NCBI GenBank assembly: GCA_023453025.1
Contig: JAEXUD010000008.1
Location: 124,001 to 188,000 of the forward strand
Length of the DNA: 64,000 nucleotides
Source of the DNA: Bacillota bacterium
GTDB taxonomy: Bacteria; Bacillota; Clostridia; Tissierellales; Sedimentibacteraceae
Direction: 5' to 3'
Position numbers and translations under genes: made by a program. The notes beneath the pieces were generated by a model. It was given only the letters and a program-made list of their open reading frames with translations. It had not been told where the DNA came from and did no database searches. Positions 40,839 through 49,886 of this stretch are shown in pieces (position 1 is the first letter of the stretch; every line of letters begins with the position of its first letter).

Positions 40839-42089
40839 TTATTTATGTTTATTATAAAACCTCTCAAACAAATAAAAACAATACATGATTACTCCACAGC
40901 CAAGAGCTATAAAGAATGTGATCGCCCACACATTTCTGATTGGATTATCCAGCAGATACTTTCCTATAATAATTGGTCCCAAGGACTGACCGGTTCCCGA
41001 TATTATGTAGTACATAGAGTTAAACCTTGCCCTGTGGGATTTCGGAGAATTATTTGCTATGTATACACCTACATTTGTAACATTCAGTATTTCCCCGATA
41101 GTCCAAAGCACAGTCGATACAAGCATCATTGCAAATGAAGACACAAAATAAAGCATGCCCAGACCGACAGCCCAGAAAACCGCTGCTAATGCAACATTGA
41201 AGGAAGCATTGAATCTTTTTGTAGTTCCTATAACAAATATTGTCATTATCACCACCACAACACCGTTGGTGCTCATAAGTGTCCCAAAAACCTTTGCTCC
41301 GCTTTCAACTCCAAAGATCGCGCTTGAATACAGCGGAAGCGAAAAATGAACCTGTGAAAAGGAAAAGGACAGAAGCATAGAAATAATTCCAAATATTAAA
41401 ATCTGCGGTCTTCTGAACAGAGCGGCAAGAGCCGAGCCCTCCTCTGCACGTTCAACATCATTGGACAGCACTTCTTCATCCATATTATATTCAGGCTTAG
41501 TTTCAGGAACATTTATAAATATTATAATTACAGAAATTATCGTAGTCAGCGCATCTCCGATAAAAAGCAGCGGCAGATAATTCTGGTACAAAAATCCTGC
41601 TACTAACGGACCTACGGAAAATCCTATGTTTGTACCCAGGTACAGAAGTGAAAAAGCACCCTGCCTGTTATTTTTATCCGACAAATCAGCCGTCATTGCA
41701 CTGCTTGATGACTGTGCCGCACTGGAAAAAAACGAAGCTGCCAAAAGCAAAAAAGGCACCTTGACAGACATGTCTATAAACCCGCATATGAGATAGCATA
41801 CCGCCTGCATAAGCGTCAGCAGGCACAGCGTATATTTTCTGTTAAAGCGGTCTGATAAGTACCCTCCTATCATTGAAGCAGGTACATACAAAGCCGTGGA
41901 TATCGTAACAAAAGCCCCTGAATCCTCAGTGGTTAATCCTATCTTATCAGTCAGCAAAAGTGTTAACAGAGGACCTACAAAAGCCCCCATGGAATTGATT
42001 ATTCGAGATAAAAAAATAAAATAAACAGATCTTGGTAAATTTCTGTAATCATCAACATAGCTTGCCGAACCTTTTGTAATTTTGCACAC
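40839..42089 (-). CDS. MFS transporter (drug-efflux type)
   Basis: A 416-residue protein with 12 hydrophobic segments. The MFS loop 2-3 motif is GGYLSDRFNRKYTL, and the central loop carries an acidic stretch (MDEEVLSNDVERAEEGS). Overall it resembles 12-TM multidrug or peptide MFS exporters. A GTG start follows GGGAG. It is a single gene with its own terminator; the substrate is unknown. Confidence 0.82.
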   Translation of the reverse strand: MCKITKGSASYVDDYRNLPRSVYFIFLSRIINSMGAFVGPLLTLLLTDKIGLTTEDSGAFVTISTALYVPASMIGGYLSDRFNRKYTLCLLTLMQAVCYLICGFIDMSVKVPFLLLAASFFSSAAQSSSSAMTADLSDKNNRQGAFSLLYLGTNIGFSVGPLVAGFLYQNYLPLLFIGDALTTIISVIIIFINVPETKPEYNMDEEVLSNDVERAEEGSALAALFRRPQILIFGIISMLLSFSFSQVHFSLPLYSSAIFGVESGAKVFGTLMSTNGVVVVIMTIFVIGTTKRFNASFNVALAAVFWAVGLGMLYFVSSFAMMLVSTVLWTIGEILNVTNVGVYIANNSPKSHRARFNSMYYIISGTGQSLGPIIIGKYLLDNPIRNVWAITFFIALGCGVIMYCFYLFERFYNKHK

Positions 42090-42200
42090 CCTCTCCCGCG
42101 AAACACTTCTTTTTATTTATATGATTCTTGTTTTTAAAAATGCTTATAATGCCGGCTCTGTCGGAAGCTTTTATTTTAAATTTATGCTTTAATCACACAC

Positions 42201-43040
42201 TCACTGACCTGCTACAAAGGAAACCGCATATTCCCAATCGTTAGGAATATTTATCTGCTTAATTTCCTGCCAGCTGCCGTTTATCCCCGTCTCTTTTAAA
42301 GATAAATCAAAGTGACATTTTGCAATACCTAAATCATTTCTTTGCATGTCGTAACCGGCTATACCATAACCCTTAGTCCTGCAAATGAAAAAGTGAAACA
42401 TATTTTCATCCTTGATAATCCTCCAAGGCTGCTTGTTTGATGCAGAAGGACCAAGTCTTACCATTTCAAGAGGCAATTTAAATTGTTCAACATCTTTTTC
42501 ATCTATGGGCGCCATGCTCTTATTAAAAAATAGCTCGCTCCATGGCTTTCTTTTATCCGCACCTACTGATGCCCTCATTGCAATTTCAAAAACACGCCTT
42601 TTCTCCTTTTTATATCCCAAGGGAGAGATTATCGGTATAAATTCATTTTCATTTAAGCCTGATATCTGTTGAAAATTCTCTTTGCTGAAGGTTCCTCCCA
42701 GCCAGCAGGTCTGTATCCCCAAATCAGTGGCAAAAAGGATTATTTTTTCAAATACATATCCAAATTCAATAGCATTGTTTTCATTCTTATCCATAATTCC
42801 CACAACATAGGAATTTGCACCGGAGATAAATCCATAAGTTCCCAATTTTTTGGATTCCTCTTTACCAATTCCCAAATTTGAAACAATCTTAAATCTTGCT
42901 TTTATGTTTATTTCATTATTTACTTTATCAATATATGTATTTAATTTTTCCAAATCATCTGCTTCCAAAGCTCTGCCGTCATATGTCCTGGTAGATGTTC
43001 TTTCTTTTATTATATCAATTACTGATTTTTTAAATTCCAT
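42201..43040 (-). CDS. Nitroreductase-family protein (TM1586-like)
   Basis: A 279-residue protein with two nitroreductase-like halves. The N-terminal FMN site has ERTSTRTYDGRAL, and the second half has SELFFNKSMAPIDEKDVEQFKLPLEMVRLGPSASNKQPWRII. This double arrangement matches the 'putative TM nitroreductase' type. Probably an FMN oxidoreductase in the cytoplasm; substrate unknown. Single gene. Confidence 0.75.
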   Translation of the reverse strand: MEFKKSVIDIIKERTSTRTYDGRALEADDLEKLNTYIDKVNNEINIKARFKIVSNLGIGKEESKKLGTYGFISGANSYVVGIMDKNENNAIEFGYVFEKIILFATDLGIQTCWLGGTFSKENFQQISGLNENEFIPIISPLGYKKEKRRVFEIAMRASVGADKRKPWSELFFNKSMAPIDEKDVEQFKLPLEMVRLGPSASNKQPWRIIKDENMFHFFICRTKGYGIAGYDMQRNDLGIAKCHFDLSLKETGINGSWQEIKQINIPNDWEYAVSFVAGQ

Positions 43041-43448
43041 AGCTCACCTTTATTGTATTGGATTTTTTATTATTACTTACAATTCTCCCCAATTTCTCGT
43101 TATTGTAATTTTACCACCAAATGGGTTTATATGCAACGCAACAATACTTGCGACAAATTAATATACGATATTAAAATATATTTATTCTTTAATTGAAAAA
43201 AGATTATTTAAAGATAGATGATGAAATGTCTTTGGAATAATATTACAGCTCAAAGAAACATTAAGAAATTGTGCAGAAATTTGAAAAATAATGATAAAAA
43301 GTCAACATGGACAAAAAACCTGCGTTTATTTTTTGCAAACAAACGTCCGAAGAAACTTTGCGCTAAATTATATTTATAATAGAACAAGCTGTAACAACTG
43401 ATACATCTAAGAATACAATGATAGCAATACTATGCAGGAGTTGTGTTC
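43041..43448. other. Intergenic region without recognised gene
   Basis: This 408-base AT-rich spacer lies between divergent genes (nitroreductase leftward, LytTR protein rightward). No ORF with a ribosome site, convincing palindrome or terminator was seen. It must hold both promoters, but no hexamer pair stands out. Confidence 0.5.
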
Positions 43449-43958
43449 ATGCTGAAAATATTGTTATACGGCAGTGCGCAGGAGCTCATGGAAAATTATA
43501 TGTTCAACAAATATTACCGGCTTATTGTTGCGTGCCTGGACGGAAGTACTGCTTATGTAATTAAAGGTGACGGCAGCAAGTACGGCTCTTATGTTGTCAA
43601 AGGTACTATGAGTTTTCCGCCCATGCCTGAGGAAATAGACGAGAAGCTTATGAGAAACCCGAAGCTGGCAGGCTTTTACTCTTCCGGAGAATATACCGTA
43701 ACTCACCAAGGGTTAACACGCAAAATACCTTACGAGGAAATAGATTACATCCAGAGAGATAATAAAAAAACTATAATGCACCTGACAAACGGAGAGAAAG
43801 AAGTTATTTCAAAGGGTATGGGAAAGGTAAATGACGAAATCAATAGAAAGTATTTTGTAAAATGCTGCATCGGAGTTATTGTGAATACACGTAATATCCA
43901 TAAAATACACCGTTCGGAAAAAAACAGCAGGGTTATAGAGTTTAAATCAGGCTCATAG
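43449..43958 (+). CDS. LytTR-type DNA-binding protein without receiver domain
   Basis: A 169-residue protein. The C-terminal 90 residues fit a LytTR domain: IPYEEIDYIQRDNKKTIMHLTNGEKEVISKG, then YFVKCCIGVIVNTRNIHKIHRSEKNSRVIEFKSG. The N-terminal 75 residues (AYVIKGDGSKYGSYVVKGTMSFPPMPEE) do not look like a receiver domain and are not recognised. The ATG at 43449 is favoured by AGGAG eight bases upstream. It may be a ligand-responsive or constitutive regulator. No histidine kinase is nearby. Confidence 0.65.
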   Translation: MLKILLYGSAQELMENYMFNKYYRLIVACLDGSTAYVIKGDGSKYGSYVVKGTMSFPPMPEEIDEKLMRNPKLAGFYSSGEYTVTHQGLTRKIPYEEIDYIQRDNKKTIMHLTNGEKEVISKGMGKVNDEINRKYFVKCCIGVIVNTRNIHKIHRSEKNSRVIEFKSGS

Positions 43959-44403
43959 GTTGCAATGACAAGAGGATATTTTAATAGATTTTCAAAAGCA
44001 TATTCAATGTCGATTTCAAGACTGGCGGATCTGAAAACTCTTGACGACTAAAACATCGTATATATATTCAAAATGAGGTCATGTATTTTTGGGTTTTTCT
44101 TCATAAAGTGCACATCCATTTCATAACAGCTAAATATTCGTTGAAATAATCACATTCTCCAAATGTAAATATATACATATCAAATGTATACAAATGCAGC
44201 CTCATCATGCAAATGCAGTGTAGCATGTTCAATCCATTCGCTCTTTTCATCCAAAAATCCTTTATCCATTCAGTAAGAGCAGATTCTGGAGTAGAGAGTT
44301 TAATTATCTGGTCTGGGAAAACTTTTAGTCGGCATGTTTTCATCTGTTTACGCTCAATTTAATATATAGAACTTTAGAAAATCAAGGACTCTCAGAATAA
44401 AAA
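43959..44403. other. Region with only weak short ORFs, possibly gene remnants
   Basis: The stretch holds a 28-codon frame on the plus strand (43965-44051) and an 80-codon frame on the minus strand (44101-44343, starting MKTCRLKVFPDQIIKL). Neither has a good ribosome site or a recognised family. The minus-strand frame has odd composition (many Cys, Met, Tyr), more like decayed coding sequence than a functional gene. Confidence 0.35.
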
Positions 44404-44404
44404 T

Positions 44405-44431
44405 AAAGGCGAAATGTAGTATTCCGCCTTT
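44405..44431 (-). terminator. Terminator of the CorC/HlyC-type gene
   Basis: AAAGGCG and CGCCTTT form the base of a hairpin extended by AAT/ATT. On the minus strand it is followed by ATTTTTATT. Confidence 0.65.
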
Positions 44432-44476
44432 TGTATTATAATTTAATTATTTATTCTGATTAGCTGATAGAAACTC

Positions 44477-45712
44477 CTATCTTTTATCTGTAATATGCAT
44501 TTTTATGATGCGTTTTCCATTCATTTTTATAATTTTCACTTCTAAGTCCTGACTTTCAAAGCTGTCTCCCTCTGCAGGTATATGACCCAAAGTTTCCATC
44601 ACCCATCCGCTTACCGTAAGCACATCAAATTTATGGCTTCTGCCTAATAATTTAAAAAGTTTATCTACATTTGCATTACCCGATACTGAAAATTCCTTTT
44701 CTGACACCTGTTCAATATCATAAACAACGGTATCATGTTCATCCCATATTTCTCCTACCAGCTCCTCAAGTATATCTTCCAGGGTTATAATACCTACGGT
44801 ACCTCCAAATTCATCCATTACAACTGCTATATGTAATTTTTTTTGCTGCAGTTCTTTCATCAGGACATCAATTTTCATGTTTTTAGTAATAAACATGGCA
44901 GGCTTTATGGCATCTTTTAAGTCCTTATGCTTGAAGTAAATTAAATTGTAAAAGTCTTTTTGATATAGAATACCAATGATTTGATCCATGGTATCTGTAT
45001 ATACAGGCAGCCGTGAATATCCTGTATCGGCAAACACCTCTGCTACCTCATCCTTTGGCATGTCAACCGGTATCCCGGTTATGTCAATGCGCGGAGTATA
45101 AATATCAGCAGCTTCTAACTCGGTGAATTCTATTGCTGAACGGATCAAGGTACCTTCCGTCTCGTTAATTCCGCCATATTGTTCTGCTTCTTCGATAATA
45201 GTAAGAAGTTCTTCCTCTGTAATACTTCTATCCTCCGGAGCTTTAAAAATTAAGGATAATAATTTTTTCCACTGTCTGAACAGAAAATTGACCGGTGCAA
45301 GTGTTATTATAAGTCCATTTAAAAATGGTGCCGAAAACATCGCAAATTTTTCCGGTGATTCTTTAGCAATACTTTTTGGGGAAACTTCTCCGAAAATTAA
45401 TACCACCACCGTTGTAACTAATGTTGAAATGCCGGCTCCTCTCTCTTGCCCAAGCATATTGACAAAAATCAATGTAACGAGTGAAGCACAAGCAACGTTT
45501 ACTATATTATTACCAATCAGAATAGTTGATATAAGTTCATCATAGTTTTTTGAAAGTCTCAATACCAATCCGGCCCTTTTATTCCCATTTTGAGCCAGGT
45601 TTTTAATCCTTATCCTGTTCAGAGAAGAAAAAGCAGTTTCTGCTGCCGAAAAATATCCTGACATAATAACACAAAATAAAATAATAATTAATGATATACT
45701 ACTGCTTTCCAT
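44477..45712 (-). CDS. CNNM/CorC (HlyC) family membrane protein, probable Mg2+/cation transporter
   Basis: A 411-residue protein. It has a DUF21 membrane domain with three to four segments (about 1-180, containing SGYFSAAETAFSSLNRIRIKNLAQNGNKRA), a CBS pair (about 200-325, containing IPVDMPKDEVAEVFADTGYSRLPVY and HIAVVMDEFGGTVGIITLEDILEELVGEI), and a C-terminal CorC_HlyC domain (340-411). CNNM/CorC proteins act in magnesium export or homeostasis. A promoter, a 26-codon leader ORF and a terminator hairpin lie directly upstream, suggesting leader-controlled expression. Confidence 0.87.
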   Translation of the reverse strand: MESSSISLIIILFCVIMSGYFSAAETAFSSLNRIRIKNLAQNGNKRAGLVLRLSKNYDELISTILIGNNIVNVACASLVTLIFVNMLGQERGAGISTLVTTVVVLIFGEVSPKSIAKESPEKFAMFSAPFLNGLIITLAPVNFLFRQWKKLLSLIFKAPEDRSITEEELLTIIEEAEQYGGINETEGTLIRSAIEFTELEAADIYTPRIDITGIPVDMPKDEVAEVFADTGYSRLPVYTDTMDQIIGILYQKDFYNLIYFKHKDLKDAIKPAMFITKNMKIDVLMKELQQKKLHIAVVMDEFGGTVGIITLEDILEELVGEIWDEHDTVVYDIEQVSEKEFSVSGNANVDKLFKLLGRSHKFDVLTVSGWVMETLGHIPAEGDSFESQDLEVKIIKMNGKRIIKMHITDKR

Positions 45713-45802
45713 AAACTTTCCTTTCCAAATTGCATTTCTCTATTTTAATTTTTACCCCATAATTACATATATATTCTATATTGTAATCCGAACACAAAAA
45801 GA

Positions 45803-45833
45803 CATAACTACTTTTTGCTCAAACGTAGCTATG
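45803..45833 (-). terminator. Terminator/attenuator hairpin between leader ORF and CorC-type gene
   Basis: On the minus strand CATAGCTAC pairs with GTAGTTATG (one wobble pair) around a 13-base loop and is followed by TCTTTTTG. The stop codon of the 26-codon ORF lies inside the first arm. The hairpin sits 90 bases before the CorC-type start codon. Confidence 0.7.
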
Positions 45834-45909
45834 CCTCGATTTTATAAATATAATCAATTTTTTTATAACTGTGATAAGGGGCAGCGTCGCCATCTGAGTT
45901 GTCCGACAT
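45829..45909 (-). CDS. 26-residue acidic leader peptide or small protein
   Basis: An ATG at 45909 follows a strong AGGAGGATATT ribosome site. The frame of 26 codons begins MSDNSDGDAAPYHSYKK and ends KIEA. Four acidic residues and a proline lie in the first 11 positions, and the second half is rich in Tyr, Lys and Ile. A consensus sigma-A promoter lies 22-50 bases upstream and a terminator overlaps its stop. It is therefore a real expressed unit, either an independent small protein or a leader peptide for the CorC-type gene 117 bases downstream. Confidence 0.7.
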   Translation of the reverse strand: MSDNSDGDAAPYHSYKKIDYIYKIEA

Positions 45910-45930
45910 AATATCCTCCTGATTAAAAAT

Positions 45931-45959
45931 ATTATATCAAAATATTTCCGGATTGACAA
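45931..45959 (-). promoter_or_regulatory. Sigma-A promoter of the leader ORF / CorC-type gene
   Basis: On the minus strand TTGTCA (45959-45954) and TATAAT (45936-45931) have a 17-base spacer. The start of transcription is expected near 45925, giving a short leader before the GGAGG site. The remaining spacer up to 46103 holds only a weak 9-bp hairpin (45982-46008), possibly ending the aminotransferase transcript. Confidence 0.8.
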
Positions 45960-46103
45960 CATCATCTTTTAGCTCAGACATATTCTTATAAACAATTGAT
46001 ATAAGAATTACTATTCAAGGTTATTTGAAAGTATATTATTCTGAACAAAAGATGTCCTATATGCCCTACAAATTCAGCCTGTGATTGTTCTGAAACCGAT
46101 AAA

Positions 46104-47387
46104 CTATAATTCAGATATTTCCTTTGTAATTTTCAAAAATTCATCAATATCATCAACATCGTGGCAGTGCAGCGGAGATACTCTGACAACTCCCTCTATG
46201 CCTAATGAATTGAGAATTCTTGCGGAGTATAAGCTTGAATTAACTCTTTCAAATGTTATTACTCCCCTTTTTTCATACTCTGCAACGGCACCAATACAGC
46301 CTATGTTATCGAACCCTATAGCCATTATTAAATCTCTTGCAGAAAGATCCTCATAATCTAAATATACCTTAACACCCTTGATATTTCTTAGTCCTTCAGC
46401 TTTATCTGAACCATTCAGCATCCTGTACATTAATGCTCTCTCATGAAGATTTATCCTGTTCATGCCTTCTGCATACAATTCTCTTCTATCGGTTGATTCA
46501 ATAAACTTTGAACCTATCCAACACACATAGTTGACTATTTCGGTTATTGAAGCAAATTGAGAGGGTGCAGGACTTCCCAGCTCCCATTCTTCATCCGGCT
46601 TTGCAATAAGTTTATCATGAGGTAATTTTGAAGCTCTGTCAGACATAAATCCAATTCCAAGACCTCTGGTGCCAAAAAATTTATATGGTGCAAAATTAAT
46701 TCCGTCAACCGGGGTTTTTTCTAAATCCAGAACTCCATGAGGTGTATGTTGTACAGAATCAACAACAATATAAAGATCTGGATTAATTTTTCTGCATTCT
46801 CTTACAATCGCTTCTGCATCAAGAACTGCTCCTGAAATGTTTGACGCATATATAAAACTTAACAGGCAGGTATCTTTATCAACCAGCTTTGTAATTTCTT
46901 CTACATCCACTCCTCCTGTAACAGGATTGGATTTCGCAACCCTTATTTCCTTTCCCGTTTTGTCAGCATATCTAACTACCGAATCATAGGCAGAGGGATG
47001 CTCTAAGGCGGTGGTTACAACATTGCTGCCCGGAGTGTTTTCTATAATTGCCCTATTCATTTCAAATATAACCATTGAAGCTGTTAATGATGTAACAACA
47101 CTGCCTGATTTTGCGTTGAAAATAATTTTTATATCCTCAATTGCTTTTTCCTGAACTTCTAATAGCCATTTTGCCGTATGGTTGGAATGCTCAGAACAAT
47201 CAGGAAGCTCATCGGTTTCTTTTAAAGCATTATTTGCATTTTTTAGTCTCAGTGACCCGCCTGCATTATCGAAAAAAAGTCTTTTTTTGTTTAAAATAGG
47301 GTCTTCATTTACATGGTAAAATAATTCCTTTATTTCTTTAGAGAGCAGTTCGTCAAACAACTGTCCCTGGTTAATTTTGTCACTCAT
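46104..47387 (-). CDS. Class V aminotransferase-fold PLP enzyme (cysteine desulphurase/kynureninase-like)
   Basis: A 427-residue PLP enzyme. K236 lies in FAPYKFFGTRGLGIGF and D210 in VVDSVQHTPHG; N-terminal FFDNAGGS and TSLTASM bind substrate and phosphate. Start ATG 47387 follows GGAGG with six-base spacing; the longer frame from 47405 lacks one. It belongs to the same broad group as the microcompartment enzyme at 36114 but has no targeting extension and a different lysine context. It is co-transcribed with a dicarboxylate/amino acid symporter 42 bases upstream, suggesting use of an imported amino acid. Confidence 0.82.
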   Translation of the reverse strand: MSDKINQGQLFDELLSKEIKELFYHVNEDPILNKKRLFFDNAGGSLRLKNANNALKETDELPDCSEHSNHTAKWLLEVQEKAIEDIKIIFNAKSGSVVTSLTASMVIFEMNRAIIENTPGSNVVTTALEHPSAYDSVVRYADKTGKEIRVAKSNPVTGGVDVEEITKLVDKDTCLLSFIYASNISGAVLDAEAIVRECRKINPDLYIVVDSVQHTPHGVLDLEKTPVDGINFAPYKFFGTRGLGIGFMSDRASKLPHDKLIAKPDEEWELGSPAPSQFASITEIVNYVCWIGSKFIESTDRRELYAEGMNRINLHERALMYRMLNGSDKAEGLRNIKGVKVYLDYEDLSARDLIMAIGFDNIGCIGAVAEYEKRGVITFERVNSSLYSARILNSLGIEGVVRVSPLHCHDVDDIDEFLKITKEISEL

Positions 47388-47429
47388 CTTATGCCTCCAA
47401 ATCAAATTGTAATTATATATTCTTTTTAA

Positions 47430-48671
47430 CTATTTAGCAGCCTTAGCCAATTCATTATTATATATATCCATATCCATTGCTCCTAATTGTCTGGATATAA
47501 TTGTGGTTCCAACTATATCGCTGACATTATTAAGCAAAGTATGAGCCGGATCTATAGCAGGCCATATAGCTGCCAATATAGGAATCAATGATAACGGCAT
47601 TCCTAATGCTTCCATTAAAACTGTTGACATAACAATACCTGCACCCTTTACGCCTGCGGCTCCGATCGATAAAATTATACCCAGGAAAACGAATTGAGCT
47701 ATTCTGCCGAATGTTATATCAAATCCATATAGGTTTGAAGCAAATATACAGCATAGTCCTATAAAAAGTGCAAATCCATTCATTCCGCAGGTATTTCCAA
47801 GAGGAAGAGTAAAACCATAAATATCTCCGGGAATTCCTAATTTCTCATCGGCAGTTCTGATAGATACAGGTAACGTAGCTGCTGAAGATGTAGTAGATAT
47901 CGCAACCAGCATCGGCGCGGTAATCTTTTTCATAAATCCAAAGGGATTAAGCTTGGCGATAAATTTAATTAACAACGGATAAGCGACAAACAACAGCACT
48001 AATGCACTTATGTTATCAATCAAAATAAAGTTAATTACTTCTTTCATAGTCGCTCCGCTTATTTTTGTCACCATAGTTGCCATTAATGATGCAATACCTA
48101 TTGGAGAAAATGCCATTACAAACTCTGTAATCTTCAACATTACATCACTGCCTTGATCGAACAGAGAAATTAAAGGCTTAACCTTTTCGCCAAGAGATAA
48201 TAAAGCCACTCCGACGAAAATCGCAAAGAAAATAATTTGAAGCATATTAGCTGTCGCCATTGCTTGTACAATGTTATCCGGAACCCATGAAACAACATTG
48301 TCAATAAAATTATATGAAGCACTTTCAACAACTGCTGCTGTGTTCAAAAATTCAGTTGTTCCTTTGCCCGGTTGGAAAATAAACCCTGCGATGATTCCAA
48401 TAGATGCAGCTATGCCCGATGTAACAACAATGTATAAAACAAATCGAAGCCCAACAGTACGAAGCTGCTTTACATTTCCCATTTTACATACTCCGCTGGT
48501 AATACTTAAAAATACAAGCGGAACAATCAACATTTTCAATAACCTGAGAAAAACATCCCCTATTGGTGATACCACTTCTGCTGCCTTTGGTGAAATAAAT
48601 CCAATTGCCAAACCAACTACAATTCCAATTAAAATTTGTTTACCTAGTGATAACTTTTTAAATTTTTCCAT
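47430..48671 (-). CDS. DAACS-family dicarboxylate/amino acid:cation symporter
   Basis: A 413-residue GltP/DctA-type transporter. Family motifs are FISPKAAEVVSPIGDVFLRLLKMLIVPLVFLSITSG, the serine-rich TTSSAATLPVS hairpin loop and FTLPLGNTCGMNG. AIWPAIDPAHTLLNNVSDIVGT covers the substrate and cation site. The serine motif and NVSD (in place of the aspartate-transporter NxxGD) are like serine/threonine or dicarboxylate carriers. First gene of a two-gene transcript with the class V enzyme, divergent from a LysR regulator. Confidence 0.88.
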   Translation of the reverse strand: MEKFKKLSLGKQILIGIVVGLAIGFISPKAAEVVSPIGDVFLRLLKMLIVPLVFLSITSGVCKMGNVKQLRTVGLRFVLYIVVTSGIAASIGIIAGFIFQPGKGTTEFLNTAAVVESASYNFIDNVVSWVPDNIVQAMATANMLQIIFFAIFVGVALLSLGEKVKPLISLFDQGSDVMLKITEFVMAFSPIGIASLMATMVTKISGATMKEVINFILIDNISALVLLFVAYPLLIKFIAKLNPFGFMKKITAPMLVAISTTSSAATLPVSIRTADEKLGIPGDIYGFTLPLGNTCGMNGFALFIGLCCIFASNLYGFDITFGRIAQFVFLGIILSIGAAGVKGAGIVMSTVLMEALGMPLSLIPILAAIWPAIDPAHTLLNNVSDIVGTTIISRQLGAMDMDIYNNELAKAAK

Positions 48672-48720
48672 ACATTTGCTCCTTCTTTTAAATTGTTTGC
48701 TTGATGTTTTCGTTTTCCAT

Positions 48721-48771
48721 ATTATAATCTGATTTTAAATATTTGTAAAACTGAAAAGTTTGATGTATAAT
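48721..48771. promoter_or_regulatory. Overlapping divergent sigma-A promoters, symporter and LysR genes
   Basis: Rightward: TTGTAA (48743-48748), a 17-base spacer and TATAAT (48766-48771) before the LysR gene. Leftward: TTTACA (48749-48744), a 17-base spacer and TATAAT (48726-48721) before the symporter gene. The two -35 elements overlap almost fully, so RNA polymerase can use only one direction at a time. This is typical of LysR autorepression with inducible activation of the neighbour. Confidence 0.7.
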
Positions 48772-48807
48772 ATTTAAAAATTCGATATTTCGTCTTGGAG
48801 ATTATGT

Positions 48808-49701
48808 ATGGATTATTCAAATATTGAAACATTTCTGGCTATTGCGGAAACAAGAAGTCTTTCAAAAGCGGCTGAGATGCTGTTCCTGACTCAGTCCACC
48901 GTCAGCTATCGCCTAAAGTCCCTTGAAGAAGAATTAGGTTGGGAACTTATACACCGCGAACAGGGAAAGGGATTCATAACATTGACTAATAAAGGCAAGG
49001 AGTTTATTAATATTGCAGAAAAATGGAAATCGCTTCATAAGTATATTGATATATGGAAAACACAAAATACAATATATGAGCTTAATATAGGCTGTGTCGA
49101 CAGTTTGAACACAAATATATTTTACAAATTATACAGAAAAATTTTAAAAAGCGATGCGCATATGGTTGTTAAAGTGAGCACTCATTGGACCATGACCATA
49201 TATAAGATGACAGAAAATTATGAACTTGATACAGGTTTTGTATTGTGGGAACTTCCTTACAAAAATATTGCATGCAAGCCTTTATTCAGCGAAAGAATGG
49301 TTTTAATTTCATCATCCGGTTCTGCTTTCCCCGAAACTGTCAATCTGACTGAATTAGACCCTGACAAAGAAATATTTATGTACCACGGTCCAAAGTTTCA
49401 ATCATGGCATGATAACCTGTGGAAAAATCGTTCAGCAAAATTTTCAACAGTGGACACTGTATCATTGTTAAGCTCATTTATGGATATTCCTGACTTCTGG
49501 TCAATCGTACCAATTTCTGTTGCTAAAAATTTAAGTAAAAATGGTGATATTGTAATTTCTGAAATAGCAGACCCGCCACCAGAACGTGTTTGCTACCAAA
49601 TTACAAATAAAGACCCTATTCCATCAAAATCAGAAGCACTTATACACTTCAACAATATGTTGAAAAGTTTTTTGGAAGAAAATTTAAAGTTCTTAATTTA
49701 A
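48808..49701 (+). CDS. LysR-family transcriptional regulator
   Basis: A 297-residue protein. The N-terminal HTH is typical (NIETFLAIAETRSLSKAAEMLFLTQSTVSYRLKSLEEELGWELIHREQGKGFITLT), and the C-terminal part is a periplasmic-binding-protein-like effector domain. Divergent from, and sharing a promoter region with, the symporter/class V enzyme pair, it is very likely their regulator with a substrate-derived inducer. Confidence 0.88.
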   Translation: MDYSNIETFLAIAETRSLSKAAEMLFLTQSTVSYRLKSLEEELGWELIHREQGKGFITLTNKGKEFINIAEKWKSLHKYIDIWKTQNTIYELNIGCVDSLNTNIFYKLYRKILKSDAHMVVKVSTHWTMTIYKMTENYELDTGFVLWELPYKNIACKPLFSERMVLISSSGSAFPETVNLTELDPDKEIFMYHGPKFQSWHDNLWKNRSAKFSTVDTVSLLSSFMDIPDFWSIVPISVAKNLSKNGDIVISEIADPPPERVCYQITNKDPIPSKSEALIHFNNMLKSFLEENLKFLI

Positions 49702-49783
49702 ACCTTTCACTCATAAGTGTGGCATTTAAAAAAATTTGCATACGCTTAGGTGCTGTATTGAAGCCGGTAAAATTCGAATGTAA

Positions 49784-49880
49784 AAAAATAGCACCCATTT
49801 AGGTTGCTATTTTAATTATTCTTTCTATAAAATATTAAATTTATTTAATATCCAATTCATCTGGCATAAACTGCCAGATG
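49784..49880. terminator. Two terminator hairpins between convergent LysR and antiporter genes
   Basis: AAAAATAGCA/TGCTATTTT (49784-49813) ends the LysR transcript with a T-rich tail. CATCTGGC-ATAAACT-GCCAGATG (49858-49880) lies just after the antiporter stop on the minus strand and is followed by only a weak T-rich tail. Confidence 0.65.
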
Positions 49881-49886
49881 CTAATA

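Noticed and set aside
44101..44343. 80-codon ORF on the minus strand
   Set aside because: No ribosome binding site, odd composition (many Cys/Met/Tyr), no recognised family; at best a decayed gene.
45795..45930. Metal riboswitch (yybP-ykoY, NiCo or M-box type) before the CorC-type gene
   Set aside because: The conserved riboswitch cores were not found; the sequence reads instead as promoter, ribosome site, 26-codon ORF and terminator.
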